Positions 1 through 5,877 of a stretch of 12,330 nucleotides of DNA are shown in pieces (the first letter of the stretch is position 1; every line of letters starts with the position of its first letter). The position numbers and the translations under genes are program-made. The notes below the pieces were generated by a model, which saw nothing but the letters and a program-made list of their open reading frames with translations, was not told where the DNA came from and did no database searches. This DNA is from Oscillospiraceae bacterium (GTDB lineage: Bacteria; Bacillota; Clostridia; UBA1381), in the NCBI GenBank assembly GCA_020860985.1, contig JAJBTG010000197.1, positions 1 through 12,330 on the forward strand, written 5' to 3'.

Positions 1-650
1 ATTCAATCGCTCCCGAAACAATCGCGAACTTTTTGACAACGATTATAAACGAGCTTTTCAATAAGGCATCCTCCGTTTCGATTATTTCCATAACGGCGGT
101 TACAACGCTTTGGCTCTCGTCAAAGGGAGTCATGGCGCTTTATCTCGGATTGAACAATGTGTTCAATCCCGAAAAGAAACCGAATTATTTCTACAGCCGC
201 TTCATATCGGTAATATATACTCTGTTCTTTATTATCGCGCTGCTTCTGACGATTGTAGTATTCGGCTTCGGCAACAAGATAGAAAATATCTTATCGGGAC
301 ACTCGGCGCTTTTGTCTGTGATAATCTCGTTCCTGCTCAACATCAGAGTTATTTTGTTTACCGTACTCCTGACGCTGGGCCTCGCCTCTTTCTACAGGTT
401 TTTGCCGCACGGAAACAGCGGTAAATTCAAATACCAAATCCCGGGCGCGTTATGCGCGGCGGGCGGTTGGATGTTGTTTTCGTTTTTTTATTCGATATAC
501 ATCGAGTATTATTCAAACTACTCATATGTTTACGGAAGTCTTACGGCGATTGTGTTCCTTATGCTATGGCTGTATTTCTGTATGAATATATTCCTGTACG
601 GCGCGGAAATAAATAAGCTTTACGTTGAACAATTTAAGAAAAAATATTAA
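1..650 (+). CDS. YihY/BrkB-family integral membrane protein, 3' part (5' end outside window)
   Basis: The reading frame is open from the first bases (codons from base 3), so this is the C-terminal part of a longer gene. The TTG at 33 is not a credible start, because coding-like sequence (SIAPETIANF) precedes it without a stop. The visible part has about five hydrophobic segments. Its end carries the features typical of the YihY/BrkB family (formerly misnamed RNase BN): a Pro-Gly-Ala at the start of a membrane helix followed by a Trp, a YGSLTAIVFLMLWLY-type helix, and a closing GAEIN motif. Family members are about 270-300 residues with six helices, so roughly 60-80 residues are missing. The function is not firmly known; these are inner-membrane proteins proposed to act in envelope or transport processes. 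The gene has no obvious terminator and looks like host chromosome rather than phage. The family call is strong; the role is unknown. Confidence 0.88.
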   Translation, partial: SIAPETIANFLTTIINELFNKASSVSIISITAVTTLWLSSKGVMALYLGLNNVFNPEKKPNYFYSRFISVIYTLFFIIALLLTIVVFGFGNKIENILSGHSALLSVIISFLLNIRVILFTVLLTLGLASFYRFLPHGNSGKFKYQIPGALCAAGGWMLFSFFYSIYIEYYSNYSYVYGSLTAIVFLMLWLYFCMNIFLYGAEINKLYVEQFKKKY

Positions 651-659
651 TTGTTTCTC

Positions 660-688
660 TTGTTTAACTGCGTTTTTTATGATATACT
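660..688 (+). promoter_or_regulatory. Sigma-A type promoter for the two-gene operon
   Basis: TTGTTT at 660-665 (-35) is separated by 17 nt from TATACT at 683-688 (-10), and a TG at 680-681 one base upstream of the -10 makes an extended -10 element. The spacing is ideal for a housekeeping sigma factor. It lies in the gap between the YihY-family gene and the Ser/Tyr repeat gene. Transcription would start near 695, leaving a leader of about 40 nt before the strong ribosome binding site at 723-729. No operator palindrome is evident. Confidence 0.72.
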
Positions 689-722
689 TAAAGCGGACTA
701 ACCTTACAACCACCTATATACC

Positions 723-729
723 AAGGAGG
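723..729 (+). promoter_or_regulatory. Strong ribosome binding site fixing the start at 737
   Basis: AAGGAGG, a full match to the anti-Shine-Dalgarno core, sits 7 nt before ATG 737. It fixes the start of the Ser/Tyr repeat protein and, with the promoter, implies high expression. Confidence 0.8.
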
Positions 730-736
730 GATTATC

Positions 737-1318
737 ATGATAGACATAATAGTATTTACTCAAAAAGAATTGGACAACGCGATTAATAACGGCTGTACCG
801 TTATCGCTTTGTGTGACAATAATTTCAGACTTCCCTCCGTTTCCGATATACATTATATCGCAATCGGCAAAATTACCGCTTCGATTGAATTGGACCATCC
901 CGAGGACTACGGTATAAAATTTTCCAATTTTTCACCGAAAACAAAAAAACGTCCGAAAATCGTTCATGTAGAAAATAAAGCCGTAGGAACGGCATCGCTT
1001 TCCTCCGGCTCCTATTCCTCAAGCTACGGTTCATATCTTTCGAGCTATAAGCGGGGTTCCTATTCCTCAAGCTACGGCTCATACTTTTCAAGCTACCAAA
1101 CCTCCTATTTATATAGCTATCGCTATAACTACCGCTTTAACTACCGTTCAAGCTTCTCCGGCTCCTATTCCTCGAGCTACCGTCTCGGCGGGAGCTATCG
1201 GTCGAGCTTTGCGTCAAGCTTTAAGCTTACCTCGTTTATACATAGTTTTAAGCGCGGAATGTACGACTATATATTAAGGGAGATTTCCGTAAACGGTTAC
1301 GGTATCCATCTTATTTAG
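737..1318 (+). CDS. Ser/Tyr/Gly-repeat protein of unknown function
   Basis: The 193-residue product is not recognised. Residues 1 to about 80 form a normal-composition N-terminal segment (ELDNAINNG, VIALCDNNF, then IHYIAIGKITASIEL), reminiscent of short beta-rich modules but without a family I can name. Residues 91-170 are low complexity: by my count 30 Ser and 17 Tyr in 80 residues, with Gly, Arg and Phe filling the rest. A 16-residue unit of the type GSYSSSYGSYxSSYxx occurs twice in tandem (91-106, 107-122) and partly again at 142-150. The last 25 residues (about 169-193) return to ordinary sequence. There is no signal peptide or membrane helix, so it is probably cytoplasmic unless exported by an unseen route. 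It starts at ATG 737 behind AAGGAGG and is followed 14 nt later by a glycosyltransferase-like gene, which suggests the Ser/Tyr side chains may be modified. The pattern resembles [G/S]Y[G/S] low-complexity domains that self-associate; this is analogy only. Confidence 0.85.
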   Translation: MIDIIVFTQKELDNAINNGCTVIALCDNNFRLPSVSDIHYIAIGKITASIELDHPEDYGIKFSNFSPKTKKRPKIVHVENKAVGTASLSSGSYSSSYGSYLSSYKRGSYSSSYGSYFSSYQTSYLYSYRYNYRFNYRSSFSGSYSSSYRLGGSYRSSFASSFKLTSFIHSFKRGMYDYILREISVNGYGIHLI

Positions 1319-1332
1319 AAAGGCGTGATACT

Positions 1333-2184
1333 ATGGATGCAATTCACATCAACTGGACAAAGCCGTATCGCGTTCGCACCGACGCGCCGTATTCCGTTGA
1401 AGATTTTGAACTTCTTACAACTATTTTGTCAGCTCTTAAATGGCGCGAAAAAAACGGCAGTATAAAAATGATTACCGATTCCGTCGGCAAGGAATATTAC
1501 GAAAAAATCGGTCTTTCAAAAATTTGGGACGGCGGCATAGATACCTCATTGGACCATGCCCCCGATAATATAAACCCGCGGATTTTCTGGGCGGCGGGAA
1601 AGCTCTTGGCGCTGAAAAATCAGACCGCGCCCGTTGCGGTGATAGATACCGATTTTATTGTGTGGGACAGTATTTTATTTGATAAGCTTCCTCCCGTTAC
1701 ATCCATCCACTTTGAGGATTTGTACGATGATGTTTATCCCGGCCCGTCATATTTCAAAATGAAACGCGAATATCGCTTCGACCCCGATTGGGACTGGAGC
1801 CTGCGCGCGTGCAATACCGCATTCTGCGTTTTTAAAAACCGGGAAATCATCGCCCGTTACACGGACGAAGCCGTAAGATTTATGCAAAGCATCCGCGAGG
1901 ATGTTGACGACACGCTCAGATATATGGTGTTCGCGGAACAGCGGCTTCTGCCGATGTGCGCGCAAAAAATGGATTTGTATTTTTCATCGTTCTCAACCCT
2001 TGAGCGGCTGTTCGCGCACGGCGAAAACTATTTTACCCATACATGGGGCATGAAGCAGCAGATGCGTGATATTCCCGCTCTGCGATATGATTTCTGCAAA
2101 CGCTGTGTAAACAGAATTTTAAGTGATTTTCCGTATATGGCTGATACATTAAAAAATATAGAATGTCTTAAACAGTATCTTTAA
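1333..2184 (+). CDS. Glycosyltransferase-like protein resembling DUF6734
   Basis: The 283-residue product begins with HINWTKPY and contains a strand-acidic motif AVIDTDFIVWD with a DxD at residues 105-107. This is the usual metal/nucleotide-sugar site of GT-A fold glycosyltransferases. Later motifs are RACNTAFCVFKN (158-169), FAEQRLLP with acidic E202, and FTHTWGMK with H236. This arrangement, including the opening xFW/xNWTKP and the MITDSxGK segment, matches my memory of DUF6734-type proteins, a GT-like family without established activity. No membrane segment or signal peptide is visible, so a cytoplasmic enzyme is expected. The start is ATG 1333 with AAAGG about 9 nt upstream. It follows the Ser/Tyr repeat gene by 14 nt and shares its promoter and terminator, so the repeat protein is the obvious candidate substrate (inference). 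The GT-like fold is moderately sure, family name less so, reaction unknown. Confidence 0.72.
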   Translation: MDAIHINWTKPYRVRTDAPYSVEDFELLTTILSALKWREKNGSIKMITDSVGKEYYEKIGLSKIWDGGIDTSLDHAPDNINPRIFWAAGKLLALKNQTAPVAVIDTDFIVWDSILFDKLPPVTSIHFEDLYDDVYPGPSYFKMKREYRFDPDWDWSLRACNTAFCVFKNREIIARYTDEAVRFMQSIREDVDDTLRYMVFAEQRLLPMCAQKMDLYFSSFSTLERLFAHGENYFTHTWGMKQQMRDIPALRYDFCKRCVNRILSDFPYMADTLKNIECLKQYL

Positions 2185-2190
2185 GGCAGT

Positions 2191-2224
2191 AAAAAATCCG
2201 AGGAAATAAACCCTCGGATTTTTT
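2191..2224. terminator. Bidirectional rho-independent terminator between converging operons
   Basis: A perfect 13-bp inverted repeat (2191-2203 with 2212-2224, core ATCCGAGG/CCTCGGAT) encloses an 8-nt loop. The arms begin with six A and end with six T, so each strand gives a GC-containing stem followed by a U tract. It lies 6 nt after the glycosyltransferase-like gene and 5 nt after the amidase stop codon, and serves both converging transcripts. Confidence 0.93.
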
Positions 2225-2229
2225 GTTAA

Positions 2230-3030
2230 TCAATCATACAATCCCGCACGGTCGTTGATAACCAACACTCGCAAAAGCTCGTCGGTAAGTCCCAACTCGC
2301 CGTTTTCGTTGCCCTGCAAAATGCCCTTATCCATCAGCTTCTGCACTGTCGGCACCGCCCAATCGGGCATATTTGCGTCAACATAATTGTAAATCATCTT
2401 GCCCTCAAGTGCGCTCACACGCTCGTTTAATTCCTCATACTGCGTCATAGTTAAATCCTCACTTTCCACGGCTCCGCCGTTCAAAATTGTCTTTACCTTT
2501 GCCTTAAACTCCTCAAATCCCGTTCCGCTTACCCACTGTGCCGGACAGGATTTGCCCCACACATCATAATACCTTAGCACATATGTGTCAACCTCGTCGG
2601 CACTAATGCCGATGTATGCGCACAATGCCGCGCATAGATATGCGGCGTTTGCTATAGTCGTGTCCGACACCGTATAATTTCCCGCCGTACACGCCATTTC
2701 AATACCGATACTGTTCGCGTTGCGGCAGGTCGCGTGCTTGTATACGGTAGTGCCTCCGCAATGCCACGCGCGGTTATTCAGCGCCACACTTTGGTAGCAG
2801 CTGCTGTCGTCCACAAAATAATGCGCGGACGCTTCAACGCTCGTGCTGTTGAAATAATTCGCGTTTGCCTTAGCGGTGTCCTTCGAGTTGCCGGTGTAAT
2901 GCACCACGATATACGACACCGCCCTTGACGCGCTCGCTGTGTAGTTGCTGCTTTTACACGGCAAACTTGTGTCTACGGCTATCCCGTTAAACGATGTAAT
3001 CGGATAACCCTCCGTAATAGTTTTGCTCAT
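2230..3030 (-). CDS. Endolysin: N-acetylmuramoyl-L-alanine amidase (Amidase_2/PGRP-like) with C-terminal SLH-like segment
   Basis: The 266-residue protein has an N-terminal amidase domain (about 1-185) of the T7-lysozyme/PGRP type, which cuts the amide bond between muramic acid and L-Ala of peptidoglycan. Seen motifs are VVHYTGN with zinc ligand H44, ASAHYFVDD (68-75), AWHCGG (88-93), SIGIEM (107-112) and DVWGKSCPAQW with K160 and zinc ligand C162. The expected second His ligand eight residues before that Cys is Tyr (Y154), so catalysis may be lost or altered. A short heptad-like stretch (about 195-212) leads to residues 222-266 (DWAVPTVQKLMDKGILQG, LLRVLVINDRAGLYD), an S-layer-homology-like tail common on clostridial phage lysins. 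There is no signal peptide, so release depends on the holin. Its ATG overlaps the holin stop (TAATG). It is the last gene of the late operon. Confidence 0.92.
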   Translation of the reverse strand: MSKTITEGYPITSFNGIAVDTSLPCKSSNYTASASRAVSYIVVHYTGNSKDTAKANANYFNSTSVEASAHYFVDDSSCYQSVALNNRAWHCGGTTVYKHATCRNANSIGIEMACTAGNYTVSDTTIANAAYLCAALCAYIGISADEVDTYVLRYYDVWGKSCPAQWVSGTGFEEFKAKVKTILNGGAVESEDLTMTQYEELNERVSALEGKMIYNYVDANMPDWAVPTVQKLMDKGILQGNENGELGLTDELLRVLVINDRAGLYD

Positions 3031-3365
3031 TAATCATCCACATCCTTTCCCTTTTCTATCGAAGCCATGTACATACGTTCCGCCGCCGTGGTTTGCGTTT
3101 TCGCGTCATAGCCGGCGGCGTTTTCGGTTTCGGACTTCTGCAAATAGTGCTTAACGGCAAAAAGTATCACCGTATTGGAAAACGTGCTCATCACGCTTAC
3201 TATCGTGCCTATGACAGTAGCATAACTAAGCGATTTCCCCGATTCAATCAAATTTATCAGCCGCAGAATAACATACGCGTCAAACCCCAAAATCAGGAAG
3301 AACGCCAAGCATAACCCGAACACAAGCGCCTTGCTGAAGCTTATGTATTTTTTGAATATTTTCAC
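3030..3365 (-). CDS. Phage holin-like protein, two membrane helices
   Basis: The predicted product is 111 residues, starting at GTG 3365 (VKIFKKYISFSK). The frame runs further upstream, to an ATG at 3407, but that would overlap the previous gene by 38 nt. The GTG lies just behind the previous stop region, with a GGGTGAT stretch upstream. Two hydrophobic segments are clear: KALVFGLCLAFFLILGFDAYVIL near the N-terminus and ATVIGTIVSVMSTFSNTVILFAV in the middle. A polar tail follows (KSETENAAGYDAKTQTTAAERMY). Two helices with a charged C-terminus, placed directly before an endolysin, fit a small holin that permeabilises the cytoplasmic membrane to release the lysin. I do not recognise a specific Pfam holin family. 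It ends in a TAATG overlap with the amidase. Confidence 0.68.
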   Translation of the reverse strand: MKIFKKYISFSKALVFGLCLAFFLILGFDAYVILRLINLIESGKSLSYATVIGTIVSVMSTFSNTVILFAVKHYLQKSETENAAGYDAKTQTTAAERMYMASIEKGKDVDD

Positions 3366-3369
3366 ATCA

Positions 3370-3723
3370 TCACCCAATTCCCAACCTTGTCGCGATAAAT
3401 CCCACAAGCAGACCTACAACGAGCGTCAGCGCGTAATCTACCGCCGTGCGCCACTTTTTACCGTCGCGGCTTTCAAGCTCCTTTAAGCGCTTATTTTCCG
3501 CGTCCTGTGCCTTTGCAATTGCCGATATATTTTCCGACAGCTTCGTGATATTGTCGCTCTGCTTTTGCAATGTGATGTTCATATCGCTTATTTGCCTGTT
3601 CGTTTCCTCAACGACTTTCAGCCGCTCATTAAGCCGCTTATCCTCCGCGGTGAGCGCGTCAAAATTCGCGTCCACCGTGCGCCGAAACTCCTCATGCTCC
3701 GCGCGTGTTATTGCTGTGTCCAT
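3370..3723 (-). CDS. XhlA-like coiled-coil protein with C-terminal membrane anchor
   Basis: The 117-residue protein starts at ATG 3723 behind GGGAGGAA. Residues 5-88 are strongly charged and heptad-like (EEFRRTVDANFDALTAEDKRL, then ERLKVVEETNRQISDMNITLQ and further), predicting a long coiled coil. A single C-terminal membrane helix follows (about 95-114, ALTLVVGLLVGFIATRLG). This architecture matches the hemolysin XhlA family, encoded beside holin and amidase in Bacillus PBSX-type prophages, where XhlA acts with the holin XhlB to cause lysis. Position between tail fibre and holin supports the same lysis-accessory role. Its stop lies 4 nt before the holin GTG, so the two are translationally coupled. 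The family assignment rests on architecture and context rather than a sharp motif. Confidence 0.68.
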   Translation of the reverse strand: MDTAITRAEHEEFRRTVDANFDALTAEDKRLNERLKVVEETNRQISDMNITLQKQSDNITKLSENISAIAKAQDAENKRLKELESRDGKKWRTAVDYALTLVVGLLVGFIATRLGIG

Positions 3724-3742
3724 AATTTATTCCTCCCGTTTA

Positions 3743-4441
3743 TTACTCTAACGCAACGTATTCCACCACGTACCTCATTACATTTTGCTCGCTTGTATTG
3801 CTGTTCATTGCCGCCAATGCCTCACTTTGAGAAGCATAACACCCGTCACATTCATCATCCGATTTTCCCACGGCATAATTCTCGCGTATGACAAAGCTGG
3901 TGTTCAAGTAGCTTATTCCCGTAGCATGGGGTATGCTTGCCAATGTCGCACCGGCACTGCGCGTATAGGTGCCGCATTTGCGATACACTGCCCTGCCGTC
4001 CGTCCAAGTGCCTATTTGTGTTGCTGTTTCCGAATATACGGCCAACGGCGCTACCTCATCAATAGCCTCCGCTATTTCATATGCGGTTATATATCTGTTA
4101 TCGTCAAGTGGTATATAGCTGTTGCTTGCGCTCAAATGCAGCCACTCGCCGCTTGAGCTTACCGCTCGCCAATAGGTACCGTCATACACAAACTCTACAA
4201 TCTCGCCGGCAGCCCAAGAGCCATTACCCGATGTAACAGTACTGCCCGTCATGCCGTTGTATATCGTTTTTGCACCCGTTCCACCCACATTAAGTGTAGC
4301 TGCCGTGCTTGACGTATGCGCATAAGTAAACTTAACCGTCATATGTGCGCCGGTAACCAGTTTAAAATTAGTGCAAGACACTGTTTTCGCCGCCGTTGAT
4401 GCCGCGCTATCGAGCATACTCCGTATGACGGTTGCTTCCAT
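3743..4441 (-). CDS. Tail fibre, C-terminal piece (downstream of a frameshift)
   Basis: This frame carries the missing C-terminal part of the preceding tail-fibre gene. Coding similarity resumes at about 4409 with DSAASTAAKTVSCTNF, which continues directly from GVCS in the other frame. The joined product would be about 711 residues. The in-frame ATG at 4441 lies inside the upstream piece, has no convincing ribosome binding site and codes for nonsense (EATVIRSML), so independent translation is doubtful. The segment has beta-rich repeats typical of phage receptor-binding fibres (KFTYAHTSSTAATLNVGGTG, IVEFVYDGTYWRAVSSS). A likely adhesive tip domain (about 150 residues) follows, with paired Cys residues (DDECDGCYAS). 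It would bind the host surface. It ends at TAA 3743, 19 nt before the XhlA-like start. Confidence 0.72.
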   Translation of the reverse strand: MEATVIRSMLDSAASTAAKTVSCTNFKLVTGAHMTVKFTYAHTSSTAATLNVGGTGAKTIYNGMTGSTVTSGNGSWAAGEIVEFVYDGTYWRAVSSSGEWLHLSASNSYIPLDDNRYITAYEIAEAIDEVAPLAVYSETATQIGTWTDGRAVYRKCGTYTRSAGATLASIPHATGISYLNTSFVIRENYAVGKSDDECDGCYASQSEALAAMNSNTSEQNVMRYVVEYVALE

Positions 4442-5877
4442 ATCGGCGCGGATGTCGTACCCGCCCCCACAAGCTCATATCCCGCAGTGCCTCCTGCGGT
4501 CGGCGCGTACCAAGTCTTGCTTGCTGTTGCACTTCCGTCATAGGTCGTTCCGCTGCCGTTCATCGTCAGCGTCAGCGCATTCGGGTTCTTAACCCCGTTT
4601 TCCGATATATCGTCAAATGTTTCCTTATCAGCCGCTGACATAAGTCCCGCCGCCGATGTCGTCGCGACCGCACTCGGTATTGTTACCGTCTTTGTTCTTT
4701 TTGCGGTAGTATGTCCGTTGTCGGTCGTGATTGTGTCTATAGCCGTGAATGTCCCGCCAAACGCCGGAGCGGATGTTGTCGTGGTTGCGGTCGTGGAATA
4801 TGTGGGGTGAACATACGTCTCTCCCGAGGCGACTTCATTAATAGCGTCTATTTGCTCTTGCAAATCCGCGTCAGCCGCTTCACGCGCCGACACTTCGGTG
4901 TTAATGTTAGACTGCAATTTGCTGTCTGCCGCTTCACACTTCGTTGCTTCCGCTTCAATGTTCGATCTTAACGCTGTTTTGTCAATGCAATCCTCGTTTA
5001 TATACGTAACGCCGTCGTTTTGCAGACACACGGGCGAATCACCCTCCGCTAAGATGAGCGCCTTGCCGTCGGAAGTAAGCTTTATCACATACGACGTGCC
5101 GCCCGCAATGGAATACACGCTGCTGCCGTCGGCGTTATAGGTACTCCATCGATTTTCGTCGGTATCTACTATGGTGTCGTTACCCGCGCCTGTAGCCGCC
5201 CAAACACTGTCATTGCTCGAAAGATAATATATTGTTCCACTTGACAATGCGCTGTCCGAATAAACCAACAAGTTGCTTACTTGAGTTGTGACAATTGCCT
5301 CAACCGGTATTGCCTCCGCGCCGTCAATTGAATTTATTCGCTCCAACAGTTCCGCGTCCGCCGCCTCACGCGCTTCCGCTTCGGTGTCAATGTTAGACTG
5401 CAATGTGCTGTCCGCCGCTTCACGCGCTTCCGCTTCGGCATCAATATTGTTCTGCAACGTAGTGTCCTGGTTTTTTCTTGCGAATGTTTCAAGATTAAGG
5501 GTGTCAGACACGTCTACCGCCTGTAGACGAACTAAATTAATTGCGTAAGGAGTTGCGGCATAACCGCCTGACGCTCCGTCTGTACTGTTTGTACTATCCG
5601 ACAATTTAACATGACCGTATGTCGAGCCGTCGCCCACGGTTTCGGCATGAGCGTCAATGTTAGACTGCAATGTGCTGTCCGCCGACTTCCTCGCCGTCGC
5701 TTCGGAATTAATATTCGTCTGCAACGTGCTGTCCGCGCTCTTTCGCGCGCTGACCTCCTCGCTCAAATCCTCCTCAAGCTCATTATGCTCGTCTTGTATC
5801 GTCTGAAAATTCGCCTTAACCTGAGTCCACCAATTCTTTAACAGCGTTACTCCGCTGTAATCAAAATCTAATTTCAT
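4339..5877 (-). CDS. Tail fibre, N-terminal piece, truncated by a frameshift
   Basis: The frame encodes 512 residues, but only the first 489 are authentic: after GVCS the reading turns into a basic, unrelated tail (IARHQRRRKQ...) and stops at 4339. Residues 1-35 look like the tail-attachment segment. Blocks of the form ADSTLQxNIDxEAEARE recur near 37-75, 131-180 and 303-345, giving a trimeric coiled-coil shaft. Between them lie a STYGHVKLSDST element (85-96), a beta domain (190-300) and an ATTSAAGLMSAADKETFDDI element (405-424). Both elements are widespread in phage fibres. A trimeric side or tip fibre for host recognition is inferred. The ATG overlaps the Tal stop (ATGA). The natural remainder is encoded from about 4409 to 3743 in another frame. 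Without it the receptor-binding tip would be missing. Confidence 0.85.
   Translation of the reverse strand: MKLDFDYSGVTLLKNWWTQVKANFQTIQDEHNELEEDLSEEVSARKSADSTLQTNINSEATARKSADSTLQSNIDAHAETVGDGSTYGHVKLSDSTNSTDGASGGYAATPYAINLVRLQAVDVSDTLNLETFARKNQDTTLQNNIDAEAEAREAADSTLQSNIDTEAEAREAADAELLERINSIDGAEAIPVEAIVTTQVSNLLVYSDSALSSGTIYYLSSNDSVWAATGAGNDTIVDTDENRWSTYNADGSSVYSIAGGTSYVIKLTSDGKALILAEGDSPVCLQNDGVTYINEDCIDKTALRSNIEAEATKCEAADSKLQSNINTEVSAREAADADLQEQIDAINEVASGETYVHPTYSTTATTTTSAPAFGGTFTAIDTITTDNGHTTAKRTKTVTIPSAVATTSAAGLMSAADKETFDDISENGVKNPNALTLTMNGSGTTYDGSATASKTWYAPTAGGTAGYELVGAGTTSAPIWKQPSYGVCSIARHQRRRKQCLALILNWLPAHI
4408..4414 (-). other. Frameshift junction in the tail-fibre gene
   Basis: On the coding strand the original frame is valid through TGC TCG (4416-4411); the downstream frame is valid from AGC GCG GCA (4408 on). 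Two bases, AT, lie between, so one base appears to have been lost, for example from TCC GAT, or two gained. The spot has no X XXY YYZ slippery heptamer and no homopolymer, so neither programmed frameshifting nor simple phase variation is suggested. Mutation or assembly error fits better. Confidence 0.8.
5386..5684 (-). repeat. Two identical 32-bp repeats in the tail-fibre shaft
   Basis: Bases 5386-5417 and 5653-5684 are identical over 32 bp. They encode the coiled-coil unit ending in ADSTLQSNID. Weaker copies occur near 4904-4935 and 5441-5470. The repeats are protein-repeat units that have stayed identical at DNA level, so recombination between them could delete about 267 bp (89 codons) in frame. 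Confidence 0.8.

Noticed and set aside
1011..1180. CRISPR-like array in the repeated region of the Ser/Tyr gene
   Set aside because: The repeats are in-frame codon units of a gene with a strong start site; the spacing sequences are themselves repetitive and coding.
737..1318. RiPP precursor interpretation of the Ser/Tyr protein
   Set aside because: It is much longer than typical precursors, shows no recognisable leader-cleavage motif, and no protease, transporter or cyclase gene is nearby; modification by the adjacent GT-like enzyme remains possible without calling it a RiPP.
4408..4414. Programmed frameshift in the tail fibre
   Set aside because: No X XXY YYZ heptamer, homopolymer or RBS-like stimulator at the junction.
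3743..4441. Independent tail protein starting at ATG 4441
   Set aside because: Its first ten codons overlap valid fibre sequence in the other frame and lack an RBS; it is kept only as the C-terminal piece of the split fibre.
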